Source of the DNA: JADFRG01 sp964590515 | GTDB taxonomy: Bacteria; Chloroflexota; Anaerolineae; Anaerolineales; E44-bin32 | Assembly (NCBI GenBank): GCA_964590515.1 | Contig: CAZPZD010000014.1 | Coordinates: 1 to 49,718, forward strand | Direction: 5' to 3' | DNA length: 49,718 bases | Program-made: the position numbers and the translations under genes | Shown: positions 7,136-15,232 of the stretch, piece by piece | Numbering within the stretch: position 1 is the first letter of the stretch | Layout: each line of letters begins with the position of its first letter | Notes under the pieces: model-generated | The model's database searches: none | What the model was told of the DNA's origin: nothing | What the model saw: the letters and a program-made list of their open reading frames with translations, nothing else

Positions 7136-9019
7136 CTACGGCTGCACGGTAGGGGTGGAAGTGGGAGTCGGAGTCCGCCAGCGCCACCACCATGGGGTTG
7201 GGGTCGGCCGGGGAGTATTGGTCGGAGTTGAGGTCGGGGTCTGATACGGAGTGGGCGTCGCGATTGCAGCCTCCGGATACAGCTGGCGCATGGCAGTCAC
7301 CCAATCCATGTTTTCGCGCAGGGCAAACTCGCCGAACCGGGCGCCTGGGTAGAAACTTCTCCAGTTCGAGAGTGCGGGCAGCCGATCGAAGCCATAGTCT
7401 GCAGCCAGGGCGGTGAAGTCGACGTAGTAGCCAGCCGGTGGGTTGTCCTGTTCTGCTCCGCCGCGATCATAGGCGGTCGGATCCCCAGCGTAGCGCGAAT
7501 CAAAATCCCACGGCCGCCAGCGCAGCGGCTCGCCTTGAGATCCGTCCTGGGCTGCGGTGCGCACGAAAATCCGCCAGAAGGTCTGGAGACCGAAGTCCTC
7601 CCGCACCACCGCGACCCAACCGGCCTGAAATGCCGCCCGGCTGATCGCGAAGGCCCGACCGGTGTACAGCCAATCGTTGTAGGCGTACCCCGGCGGCAGC
7701 GGATCATTGATCCCGACGAATGCATGCTCCAATTGGGAAAGGAAATCCCATCCGGCTGCCTGAGCCGCCCGCGCCCGCAACCCGGCAAAAGCTTCGTCGG
7801 CTGCATCGGATAAGCTCATTCCGGACGGACGAACGCCCTCGAGCGCCACGATCGCCAGCCGATCGCCCTCTGGACGAGGCTCGTCCCAGACGACCTCGAA
7901 GGGCGACTGAGTTGGGGCCTGGGCGGGCACCCCGAGCCCGGTCAAGGGAATCGGTGACCAGTGCAGCTGGGAGATGCGCCCCCCCAACGACCCTCCCAGC
8001 TCACCCAGCGCACCTTCGATTGGATAGGTCACGATATGTGAGGTAAAGGGAGTGCGCAGGATTGCCGACAATGCCTTTCCGTCGGAGACCCACGCCGGAT
8101 CTTGTCCCTGTCCAACCCACACTGCGCTAGCCTCAGGCTGGCCGAGCGGCAGCCGGCGGATTCCGTAGACCCCATCCAGTTGGATCGAAAAGGCGACCTG
8201 CGAACCGTCCGGGCTGAAGGCCGGATCTGCCTCGGCCAATTCCGCGGTATGAGTCAGATTGGTGAATCGGTCGGCGGGCTTGTCGAGGTCGGCCAGGTAT
8301 AGGTCTGGGGATCCTTCGCGGTCCGATATGAATGCGATCCTTCGGCCGCCTGGATCCCAGGAAGGGGCGGTATCGGCCGCCGGGTGATCCGTGAGTTGGA
8401 CCGGAGACTGGCTCCCATCAATGGGCAGAATCCAGATATTGAAGTCGTCTGCATAGTGGGCCTCGTAGGCCAGCCAGAGGCCATCTGGGGACCAGGTGGG
8501 ATTCCCCTCGAATCCAGGCGTCCCGGTCAGTCGGCGAAGTTCCCCGGACACCAGGTCCAACAAGTACAGTTCCCAGTTTCCATCTCGACGCGAGCTGAAG
8601 GCCAGTTGGTCCAAGTTGGGGCTGACCGCGGGATCGCGGTTATCCCAATCCCCCACCGTCAGCTGGCGAATCTGGGGATCGCCGGGGAGGAAGGCGAGGA
8701 TCTGGCTGCGGCCAGCCACACTGGCCGACACCACGAAGGCTCCGGCGTGGGTGACAAGGTTCGGGCGGGCTGGCGCCGTAGCGGCGAGCTGCGGCCCGGT
8801 GGCTATCTCTGGCCTGTCGGCAAGCTCCGGCTCAGCGGCAGGTTCCTGCACGCTGACGGGTACCACCGGGTCGAGAGCAGCCGGCGCGGCGCTGCCGGCT
8901 GTCAATCCAGCCCAACCTGCCAGGCCGACCAGCGCCGGGATCGATACTAGGAGAAGTGCGACGCTTCGCCACCCGCGGGACTTGCCTCGGGCAACGTATC
9001 TCCGTGATTTTGTGAGCAA
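7136..9019 (-). CDS. Membrane-anchored TolB/PD40-type beta-propeller protein with PT-rich tail
   Basis: A 627-residue protein. A basic N-terminus and one hydrophobic segment (about 19-43) act as a signal anchor, followed by an Ala/Pro/Glu linker. Residues of about 95-330 contain repeated PD40 motifs (DPAVSPNLDQLAFSS, NPTWSPDGLWLAYE, APSWDPGGRRIAFIS, DPAFSPDGSQVAFS), as in TolB propellers. A separate alpha/beta C-terminal region of about 230 residues has SCP/CAP-like length but no motif I can name. The protein ends in a Thr-Pro repeat interrupted by WWWRWR. It starts with TTG at 9019, eight bases after GGGAAG. The propeller probably binds a cell-wall or protein partner outside the membrane and works with the co-transcribed M23 lipoprotein. 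This is not a Pal/Tol system, since no tolA, tolQ, tolR or pal is nearby. Confidence 0.8.
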   Translation of the reverse strand: MLTKSRRYVARGKSRGWRSVALLLVSIPALVGLAGWAGLTAGSAAPAALDPVVPVSVQEPAAEPELADRPEIATGPQLAATAPARPNLVTHAGAFVVSASVAGRSQILAFLPGDPQIRQLTVGDWDNRDPAVSPNLDQLAFSSRRDGNWELYLLDLVSGELRRLTGTPGFEGNPTWSPDGLWLAYEAHYADDFNIWILPIDGSQSPVQLTDHPAADTAPSWDPGGRRIAFISDREGSPDLYLADLDKPADRFTNLTHTAELAEADPAFSPDGSQVAFSIQLDGVYGIRRLPLGQPEASAVWVGQGQDPAWVSDGKALSAILRTPFTSHIVTYPIEGALGELGGSLGGRISQLHWSPIPLTGLGVPAQAPTQSPFEVVWDEPRPEGDRLAIVALEGVRPSGMSLSDAADEAFAGLRARAAQAAGWDFLSQLEHAFVGINDPLPPGYAYNDWLYTGRAFAISRAAFQAGWVAVVREDFGLQTFWRIFVRTAAQDGSQGEPLRWRPWDFDSRYAGDPTAYDRGGAEQDNPPAGYYVDFTALAADYGFDRLPALSNWRSFYPGARFGEFALRENMDWVTAMRQLYPEAAIATPTPYQTPTSTPTNTPRPTPTPWWWRWRTPTPTSTPTVQP

Positions 9020-9057
9020 GCTGCAGCTTCCCTGCGGCCCATTCCGGGGCCGCCCGC

Positions 9058-9085
9058 ATTATACAGACGGGCCCAGTGGGTGCAA
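9058..9085 (-). promoter_or_regulatory. Promoter for the beta-propeller/M23 operon
   Basis: On the minus strand TTGCAC (9080-9085), 16-nt spacer and a perfect TATAAT (9058-9063). It is 38 bp before the TTG start codon of the propeller gene. Confidence 0.75.
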
Positions 9086-9108
9086 GCCTGATGCCAAAGC
9101 GGGGACCG

Positions 9109-9130
9109 AAAAGGCCGCCCTTGGGCGGCC
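9109..9130 (-). terminator. Intrinsic terminator after the IrrE-like gene
   Basis: GGCCGCCC / GGGCGGCC stem of 8 bp with a 2-nt spacer, followed on the minus strand by TTTTC. It lies about 60 bp after the stop at 9193 and just before the next promoter, so it separates the two minus-strand operons. Confidence 0.8.
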
Positions 9131-9192
9131 CTTGCTAGACAGGGGATTGGGAGTTTGTGGGCGAACCGGCTGGTCAGCCCGATCAGATGCAG

Positions 9193-9675
9193 TTACCAGC
9201 GACTTTCGGCCACCTCGACAGGAAGGAGGAAGGACTCGGCAAACAGCTCTTCACTCCCCCCCTGCGCCCGATAGGCATCGACGAACGCGTTGGGTGCTAA
9301 CAGGAAGGAGGCGAAGTAGCTTGCCGATTCCTTAAATTCCGACATCAATAAGTCTGGCAGGCCGATATCCCTGCCGTGCTTGCTGGTGATCATGGCGCTG
9401 AGGGTCTCTCGGGCCAAGGCATGCCGCCTGGCGGTTTCGGATAAATCGACTCGCACGAAAATGCTGCCACGTTGACCCGGGGGACGAGCGAACGTCGCAT
9501 CCCACAGGTTCGAGTACATGTCGACCACCCCAAAATCCTCTTGGTAAGCTTCTGGGGGGTGATCGAGGATGGCCTCGATCGGGACCGGAGGCTCAGCCGC
9601 ACCGCTATACTCGACCAGGGCGCGAGCCACGTTCTCTAGGAACCAGTGGCGCTCTTCGCGGGTGATTTGGATCAT
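9193..9675 (-). CDS. Degenerate IrrE/ImmA-like protein (no HExxH)
   Basis: A 160-residue soluble protein. Its layout matches IrrE/ImmA (M78-like) domains: PVPIEAILDHP near residues 30-40, a beta strand GSIFVRVDLS, a helix where the zinc motif should be, and SASYFASFLLAPNAFV, which corresponds to the FA-x-LL-P motif. The helix reads RRHALARETLSAM, so only fragments of HExxH remain and peptidase activity is doubtful. The gene overlaps the preceding small gene by four bases (ATGA), which shows translational coupling. Family members usually pair with a DNA-binding or small partner protein, and here the partner is the RiPP-precursor-like 96-mer. The fold assignment is inference from pattern, and a plain hypothetical protein is the alternative. 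Confidence 0.6.
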   Translation of the reverse strand: MIQITREERHWFLENVARALVEYSGAAEPPVPIEAILDHPPEAYQEDFGVVDMYSNLWDATFARPPGQRGSIFVRVDLSETARRHALARETLSAMITSKHGRDIGLPDLLMSEFKESASYFASFLLAPNAFVDAYRAQGGSEELFAESFLLPVEVAESRW

Positions 9676-9962
9676 GCAACCTGCTCTTGAGCGGCCCGCG
9701 AATCAGCCGGCAACAGCCCTTCCAGCGGGGACGGGAATTGCAGGCGCGGGGCCACGGCTTCCGCGGCTCGGACCTGCCGGTAGGAGATGACTGCAAACTC
9801 AGCCCAGGAATCGCACTCGATTCCGGTGAGCTGAAGCTGCAAGTCGGGGGAGAACCCCACTTCGGCGAGCAATTCGCCGATCCGTCCGGCGCGGAAAGCC
9901 TGGACCACTCCCGGATCGATGATCGAACGTCCCACCAACTGGTTCAGCGATTGCATAGACAT
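9672..9962 (-). CDS. Small protein resembling Os1348/NHLP-type RiPP leader peptides
   Basis: A 96-residue protein. The ATG at 9962 is chosen because AGGAGG lies 7 nt upstream; an upstream ATG at 10025 lacks such a site. The N-terminal half (SLNQLVGRSIIDPGVVQAF, then GRIGELLAEVGFSPDLQLQL) has the shape of leader peptides of the Nif11/NHLP clan: a short helix, the residues DP, a second helix and an LxxLxxGFS turn. One Cys (in GIECDSW) lies in the middle and the C-terminal third is Pro/Ala-rich. No modification enzyme or transporter is near, so it may be a regulatory or structural relative and not a toxin precursor. It is coupled to the IrrE-like gene and lies downstream of the BTAD activator gene. 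The family call is tentative. Confidence 0.55.
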   Translation of the reverse strand: MSMQSLNQLVGRSIIDPGVVQAFRAGRIGELLAEVGFSPDLQLQLTGIECDSWAEFAVISYRQVRAAEAVAPRLQFPSPLEGLLPADSRAAQEQVA

Positions 9963-10057
9963 GGTATTTCCTCCTGTCGATTGAGTTGCTGAGCTCTCGG
10001 TTCCGTTGGTTCGACTGTTTTCCATTGTTTCCTGATCTGCTTTCTCAACGCGAAAAC

Positions 10058-10085
10058 GGCAGCCAGAACATCTTGGCTCGCTGCC
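10058..10085. repeat. Nested inverted repeat upstream of the small RiPP-like gene
   Basis: GGCAGC ... GCTGCC enclose an inner AGCCA ... TGGCT pair sharing the same centre. It lies about 100 bp before the ATG at 9962, so it could be an operator or an mRNA leader hairpin. Confidence 0.45.
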
Positions 10086-10094
10086 TAGGGACCC

Positions 10095-10126
10095 AACCGC
10101 CGCTTTTACGCTCTGAGCGGCGGGTT
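10095..10126. repeat. 10-bp inverted repeat, possible terminator or operator
   Basis: AACCGCCGCT pairs with AGCGGCGGGTT with one bulged base and an 11-nt loop. No clear U-tract follows on either strand, so termination is uncertain. Confidence 0.4.
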
Positions 10127-10362
10127 AAGTTGAGCGCCGGTTACTAACCAGCTCCGACGCCGCCGTCCCCTTTTAGGGCAACCATTTTATTTACCTTTGT
10201 CTCCACTCTGGCTACACTCTACCCCACTGCTCTGAGCGGCTTCTGAACCGGTCAGGTTCCGAGCTGGTCGGGCATCTGGTACCCCAGTACTAGGCCGCCC
10301 CACTGAATAGGTCCTTCAAGGCGGCCGCCGGATCATCCGAGGCCCCGACCGGCCACAATCGC

Positions 10363-13300
10363 CTAGCTGATCAGGCGATCGTAGAGCTCGGTCAGATGCG
10401 GCGGCGGATCGAGGGCGAGCTCCTGGCGAAGCAGCAGGACATAGTCCTGGTAATGGGCCACGAGTTCGCTGCGCCGCCCCAGCCGTCCTAATGCCTCCAT
10501 GTAATAACGATTGGTGTCGTCTCGGAGTGGGTTGAGCCGGATGGCCTGGCGCAAGAGCTCCAATGCCTCCGAGGGACGATCCCGGACCAGGGCCTCCTGG
10601 GAGTAGCTCGCCATGAGGTCCAAGAATCTTAGTTCCAAGGTTCTACGTCGCTCATCGACCCAGGCCCGGTCGAGGTCCGGGTGAAAATCACCCTGATACG
10701 ACCTGACCGCCTCGGTCAGCGCGAACAGCAGGCGGGGATCCCCTGGAAGCAATCGCTCCGCGACCTGGGCGGCCTTTTCGAACCGGGCGACATCGTAATC
10801 GACGGGGGTGGAGGGATCAATCTGATAGACCGCTCCGTCAAAGTGCACCGAATCTTTGCCCAAGCAGCTTCGGATGCCATAGATCGCAGTGTGCAAACTC
10901 GTCACCTGGCGGCCGCTCGACTGCTCCGGCCAGAATTCCTCCATCAGCTTGTCGCGCCTCACCCGTTCGCGGTCGATCAGGTAGAACAGGATCTCCCGGG
11001 TCAGTGGTTTGAGTTCCCGAGGCTCGACTCCCCCCACGAGGATTCGCGACGACCCCAGCGCCTGAACCTCGATTCGAATTCCTTCGGGTTCAGACTCGCT
11101 GGCCACTTCGTGACGATCCGAGAGGGCCTCCATCATCTCGATCCGACTGCGGATCACAGAATAAGTGGGGTCGGTACCAAAGTGCCCAGCGGCGAATTCC
11201 CGCATCGCGGGATCGAACCGAAGCTCAGCGGCAATGACTTGCTCGGTGCCGGAACGGCCAGCCTGACTAAAGGCCTGACTGAGCAATTCGACAGCCTGTT
11301 CAAGGTGCTTGAGTCTAAGCTCGGCGACCGCCTGGAAGTACTGCACCAGAGTCACTTCCCCGGCCTCGAGCGAAGTCGCCCGGCGCTTGAGCAGGTCGCG
11401 GATGGTCTTGATCGCCTGCTCCGGGGCCGCCTGGATCTCGAGGGCGGCGAACTGAACCCGGACTTCCGCCGGCGCCACCTTGCTGTCATCCGCTAACATC
11501 GCCCGTCGCAACCACTCATGCGCAAGGCTGGCGCCCCCGCGCCTGCGGTGGAGGACGCTGGTTTGGGTACAGGCGTACCGGATCCAATCGACGTTGTCGA
11601 GCCTGGTGAGGATCGACAGTGCCTCCCCGTAAAGCTCGGCGGCTTGCAGCGCGAGCCCAATGTCATTGAAGACGTCCGCCTGGCGAAGCAGGCTGATCGC
11701 CTCGCGCAATGGGCTGGCGGCCTGGCGGGCTTGTTTGAGAGCCTCGCGCCCCAGTTCAAGCGCCAGCTCATACTCACCCTCTTGGTGGGCCCCCATCGCC
11801 CGGTTCCCAAGGGCGACGGCCAGCGGCAAGGGTGCGCCCATCTTCCGCGCCAGTGAGAGTGCCCGCTCCCGGGTTCGGTTTGCCGATTGCGCCTTGCCCT
11901 GGGCGTCTTGAACATTGATTAGATCGACGAGCACCGTCCAGACGCCGAACTCATTCTCACTGTGAGCGAGAAGTTGGGCTGCCTCGTTCAACAGCTGCTC
12001 GGCCGTCGCAAACTCGCCCCTGCCGTGTGCCAGGGCCAGCGCCCGAATGTTTTTCCCGATCCCTTGATAACGCCGATTGGCGCGTTTCGCGAACAGCAGA
12101 TCAACCCGATCAGCGGCCCCAAGCGCCTTTTCATGTTTGCCGAGTTGCCACCAGAGGTACCCTTGCGCAATCTCGAACCTCGCTTGCAGCTCTCGGGCCG
12201 ATCGAGGGCTGATTGCCTGCTGGGCCTCCCCCAGCAGGGCCTCCGCGCCGGAGAGGTCGCCCCGATTCCTGGCCGTGTTGGCCAACTCCAGAGTCAGACT
12301 CGGAACAATAATGCCTTCCTTGCGGAATCGCTCAACCCACCGCTCGATGGTTTGGACCCGCCCACTTTCGAATAACTTTCGAGCATGCCGTTCGGCCGCC
12401 TTGGCTGCCTGGCGGACCGAGCCGGCTTCGATCAGCAGGTCGACTGCCTGTTCCACGGAGCCGCGGCCGAGGTGATAGGTCGCAGCCCGCTTCCTCAGGT
12501 CCACAATTCGCCTCAGGTCAGCCCCTTGCAGCGAGGCCAGCAGAAACTCCCTGAAGAGGGGGTGGAACTCATAGGTGCGGAGAGTGCCCTCGGTGGCCGT
12601 CACGAAGAGCCCCCTTCGGACCAGCTGATTCAAGAGTCGGCGGCTGTCTTCACGGCCTGAGACCACATTGCAGGCCTCTTCGGTCATGATCGGCAGGACT
12701 GCCGCATCCAGCGCGAATCGGCGCAGCTCATCCGGCTGCTGATTGAGCACAACCGATGCCAGATACTCGAACATCATCGGCCGCCCGGCGTTCACCAATG
12801 AGCCCAGGCCACGATCCGCCAGCGTCCCGGACATCACGATCCCGGTCACCCAACCCCGGCTCTCCTCGAGCAGCCGGTCGATTTCAAAGTCGCTCAGCGG
12901 AGCGCCGCGCTGCCTCTCGGTGAGGTCGATCAACTCCTCTCGGGTCAGCGCCAGATCCTGCGGACCGAATCCGGCCAGGTCGCGTTCGGCCATCAGCCGG
13001 GCCAGCGAGACCTCCAGCACCTCGCGGCCGGCCGCGATGACCGTGACCTGCTCCGGCAACTCTTGGAGGAAACGATCAAGGAAGGCGACCACCGGCTTGG
13101 ATTGATTGATGAGGTGGACGTCATCGAGCGCGATGACGAACGCCTCGGTGATGTTCTCGCTGATGGCAGAACTGAAGGCCAGGGCCAGCGCCTCGGGCGA
13201 GGCCGTGGCCAGGGCTGCCAAATCCGGCTGACCCTTGAGTCGGCGGAAGTGACTCTGCAGCGAGGCCGCCAACACCTGGCAAAACCGCATGATGTCCCAA

Positions 13301-13524
13301 TCGGCCTGGGTCAGGCGGGCCCAACACACCGTCAAGTCGGAGTTGGCCCCAAAATCGGCCAGCAGGGTAGTCTTCCCATAACCGGCTGGCGCGGCAATCG
13401 CGATCAGCTTGCGGGGGATATTGGCGTGGATCGCGTCAACCAGTCGTTCCCGATGCAGGCTGATCCGCTCGACGAAGGCGGGCTGTGCGATGGCATGGCG
13501 GATCAGCGGGTCACTGGATGCCAT
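10363..13524 (-). CDS. MalT-like STAND ATPase with C-terminal winged helix and BTAD (SARP-type activator)
   Basis: A 1053-residue transcriptional activator of the LuxR/MalT-SARP type. A STAND/AAA-like NTPase domain has Walker A PAGYGKTT (about 46-53) and Walker B IALDDVH (131-137). The middle (about 330-790) is TPR-like alpha-helical repeats, and is probably the inducer- or partner-sensing part. Residues of about 805-890 form an OmpR-like winged helix (RELKPLTREILFYLI ... SLHTAIYGIRSCLG), and 895-1050 form the bacterial transcriptional activation domain. ATP and inducer binding are expected to drive self-association and DNA binding. It starts with ATG, 8 bp after the stop of a small beta protein with which it forms an operon. 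The nearest downstream unit is the small RiPP-like/IrrE pair, a plausible target. The inducer is unknown. Confidence 0.88.
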   Translation of the reverse strand: MASSDPLIRHAIAQPAFVERISLHRERLVDAIHANIPRKLIAIAAPAGYGKTTLLADFGANSDLTVCWARLTQADWDIMRFCQVLAASLQSHFRRLKGQPDLAALATASPEALALAFSSAISENITEAFVIALDDVHLINQSKPVVAFLDRFLQELPEQVTVIAAGREVLEVSLARLMAERDLAGFGPQDLALTREELIDLTERQRGAPLSDFEIDRLLEESRGWVTGIVMSGTLADRGLGSLVNAGRPMMFEYLASVVLNQQPDELRRFALDAAVLPIMTEEACNVVSGREDSRRLLNQLVRRGLFVTATEGTLRTYEFHPLFREFLLASLQGADLRRIVDLRKRAATYHLGRGSVEQAVDLLIEAGSVRQAAKAAERHARKLFESGRVQTIERWVERFRKEGIIVPSLTLELANTARNRGDLSGAEALLGEAQQAISPRSARELQARFEIAQGYLWWQLGKHEKALGAADRVDLLFAKRANRRYQGIGKNIRALALAHGRGEFATAEQLLNEAAQLLAHSENEFGVWTVLVDLINVQDAQGKAQSANRTRERALSLARKMGAPLPLAVALGNRAMGAHQEGEYELALELGREALKQARQAASPLREAISLLRQADVFNDIGLALQAAELYGEALSILTRLDNVDWIRYACTQTSVLHRRRGGASLAHEWLRRAMLADDSKVAPAEVRVQFAALEIQAAPEQAIKTIRDLLKRRATSLEAGEVTLVQYFQAVAELRLKHLEQAVELLSQAFSQAGRSGTEQVIAAELRFDPAMREFAAGHFGTDPTYSVIRSRIEMMEALSDRHEVASESEPEGIRIEVQALGSSRILVGGVEPRELKPLTREILFYLIDRERVRRDKLMEEFWPEQSSGRQVTSLHTAIYGIRSCLGKDSVHFDGAVYQIDPSTPVDYDVARFEKAAQVAERLLPGDPRLLFALTEAVRSYQGDFHPDLDRAWVDERRRTLELRFLDLMASYSQEALVRDRPSEALELLRQAIRLNPLRDDTNRYYMEALGRLGRRSELVAHYQDYVLLLRQELALDPPPHLTELYDRLIS

Positions 13525-13532
13525 TTCCGGCC

Positions 13533-13898
13533 TCAGCTGGCTTCGGACGGATCTGGATCTGGGAGCGCGAATTCGAGGACGCGCTCGTCTACCGGCTCAC
13601 GATCGGGGTAGAGCAGCGAGGCGGTCAGCCGGTACCGCGGCTCCGAGGACCGATCGCGCAAATGCAGAGTGACCGACATCGAAGCCTCCGTGGCTTCAAC
13701 GATGCTGCTGGAAGCAACGACCTTCCCCTGGTCATTGGTCACTGTGAGGTCGATCGACGGCCGGACTTGGAAGGGAGCGACCCGAAGCGAGACCTTCAGG
13801 CGTTGGCCATCGGCATGGGGCTCGACCTCCAGCGATCGGAAATACATTTGATCCGGCGGCAAGGGCGCCTCCGCCGGATCGAGGAATTCAATCTCCAT
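13533..13898 (-). CDS. Hypothetical 121-residue beta-rich protein
   Basis: No family is recognised. The protein is acidic, lacks a signal peptide and is predicted to be a beta-sandwich: alternating strands such as RLKVSLRVAPF, SIDLTVTNDQGKVVAS, SMSVTLHLR and RYRLTASLLYP are seen, followed by a Pro/Asp tail. The pattern (charged ends, central immunoglobulin-like strands) resembles small accessory domains that bind other proteins. GGAGG lies nine bases before the ATG. It is directly upstream of the BTAD activator (8 bp gap), so it may be a partner or sensor for it. That is inference from position only. Confidence 0.7.
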   Translation of the reverse strand: MEIEFLDPAEAPLPPDQMYFRSLEVEPHADGQRLKVSLRVAPFQVRPSIDLTVTNDQGKVVASSSIVEATEASMSVTLHLRDRSSEPRYRLTASLLYPDREPVDERVLEFALPDPDPSEAS

Positions 13899-13939
13899 TT
13901 CAGCCCGCCTCCATCTCGACCCGCGGCGGCCTTGTCCGG

Positions 13940-13945
13940 ATTATA
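13940..13945 (-). promoter_or_regulatory. -10 element for the BTAD activator operon
   Basis: Perfect TATAAT followed by CC on the minus strand, 42 bp before the ATG at 13898. No good -35 hexamer is seen at the usual spacing. Confidence 0.45.
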
Positions 13946-14063
13946 AGCCGCAGCCTGCTTTCGGCCTTTTTTCGACCAGTAGGACCTTCTTCCCATCCAG
14001 ATTCAGTCGATCAATTGAGGCTATGCGAAGTGCGCCGAACCCTACCCCCGCACGACCTCGCTG

Positions 14064-14069
14064 TAGAAT
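14064..14069 (+). promoter_or_regulatory. Weak -10 element for the transsulfuration gene
   Basis: TAGAAT preceded directly by TG, 17 bp before the ATG at 14087. No matching -35 is seen. A start this close would give a very short leader that still includes AGGAG. Confidence 0.35.
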
Positions 14070-14086
14070 GGGGGCAGGAGAGTGCC

Positions 14087-15232
14087 ATGCCAGAATTCGA
14101 AACGCTTGCTATCCACGCCGGCCAAGCGCCTGATCCAACAACCGGGGCGATCATGACGCCGATCTACCAGACTTCGACCTATCGCCAGGAGGGCGTGGGC
14201 CGCCATCGTGGATTCGAGTACTCACGGACCGGCAACCCCACTCGGGCCGCCTTGGAACGCTGTCTGGCCGCGCTTGAAGGTGGAACGACTGGCCTGGCGT
14301 TTGCCTCGGGGATGGCAGCGATCGACGCCATCGCCCACCTGTTGCAACCGGGAGAGCACGTCCTGGCGGCAGATGACCTTTACGGCGGTACCTACCGGCT
14401 GTTCGAGACTGTCTATGCGAAGCTGGGGATCTCCTTCAGCTACGCCTCCCCCACTAACCCAGCCGAGTTCGCCTCCCAGCTCCGGGTGGAGACCCGGCTT
14501 ATCTGGCTCGAATCCCCGACCAACCCAATGCTCCGTCTTTGCGATATCGCTGAGATTTCCCGGCTCGCCAAGCGCGCCCAGCCGGGAGTCTTGGTAGCGG
14601 TGGACAATACCTTCGCGACTCCCTATCTGCAGCAACCCCTTCAGCTCGGGGCGGACTTGGTGCATCACTCGACCACCAAGTATCTCGGCGGACACTCGGA
14701 CGTGGTCGGAGGTGCGGTTATCAGCCGTGCCGAGCCGATTGGAAGCCAGCTGCGCACGCTTCAGAATAGCATTGGCGGTGTTCCCGGACCCTTCGACTGC
14801 TACCTGGTCCTGCGGGGGATCAAGACCCTGCCGGTCCGGATGGATCGCCACTGTTCGAGCGCCCAGTTGGTTGCGGAGCACTTGAAGCGGATGAAAGGGG
14901 TTGCGGCTGTGTATTACCCCGGCCTAGCCGACCCGCCTCAGGCAGAATGGGTCGGCCGGCAGATGCGCAAGCCTGGTGGAATGGTGTCCTTCGTAATGCG
15001 GGCCGGCGCAGCGGCGGCCGTCCGGTTTGCCGAGGCCACCCAGCTGTTCAGCCTCGCCGAGTCACTGGGGAGCGTGGAATCCTTGATCGAGGTCCCAGCG
15101 GCAATGACCCATGCCTCGACCGCCGGAACACCGCTGGCCATCGATCCGGCGCTGATTCGTTTGTCGGTGGGCCTGGAAGCCGTCGGCGACTTGATCGCCG
15201 ACTTGGATCAAGCCATGGATGCAGCTAGCTGA
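14087..15232 (+). CDS. Cystathionine gamma-lyase / gamma-synthase family PLP enzyme
   Basis: A 381-residue Cys/Met-metabolism PLP enzyme, normally tetrameric and cytoplasmic. The ATG at 14087 is preferred over one at 14015 because AGGAG lies 7 nt upstream and the protein then begins at the family's usual FETLAIHAGQ. Visible signatures are YSRTGNPT, FASGMAAI (phosphate loop), DDLYGGTYR, ESPTNP, AVDNTFATPY and the Schiff-base lysine in HSTTKYLGGHSD (K198). The C-terminal ESLGSVESLIEVPA motif is common to gamma-lyases and gamma-synthases. With cystathionine beta-synthase next door, a gamma-lyase (cystathionine to cysteine, 2-oxobutanoate and ammonia) is the more likely role, that is MccB rather than MetB. 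Sequence alone does not separate the two. The gene is convergent with the serine-kinase-like gene, and their stops are adjacent. Confidence 0.92.
   Translation: MPEFETLAIHAGQAPDPTTGAIMTPIYQTSTYRQEGVGRHRGFEYSRTGNPTRAALERCLAALEGGTTGLAFASGMAAIDAIAHLLQPGEHVLAADDLYGGTYRLFETVYAKLGISFSYASPTNPAEFASQLRVETRLIWLESPTNPMLRLCDIAEISRLAKRAQPGVLVAVDNTFATPYLQQPLQLGADLVHHSTTKYLGGHSDVVGGAVISRAEPIGSQLRTLQNSIGGVPGPFDCYLVLRGIKTLPVRMDRHCSSAQLVAEHLKRMKGVAAVYYPGLADPPQAEWVGRQMRKPGGMVSFVMRAGAAAAVRFAEATQLFSLAESLGSVESLIEVPAAMTHASTAGTPLAIDPALIRLSVGLEAVGDLIADLDQAMDAAS

Larger units (their letters stand above)
9963..10362. other. 400-bp intergenic region with inverted repeats
   Basis: No credible gene is seen between the BTAD activator stop and the small RiPP-like gene. 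The region holds a nested inverted repeat (10058-10085), a bulged 10-bp hairpin (10095-10126) and two AGAGTG repeats 11 bases apart on the minus strand near 10210-10230. TAAATA near 10190 is a weak -10. It probably contains the promoter and operator of the small gene. Confidence 0.5.

Noticed and set aside
7136..9019. Tol-Pal system component TolB
   Set aside because: PD40 repeats are shared with TolB, but no tolQ, tolR, tolA or pal is nearby and the protein has a membrane anchor and an unrelated C-terminal region.
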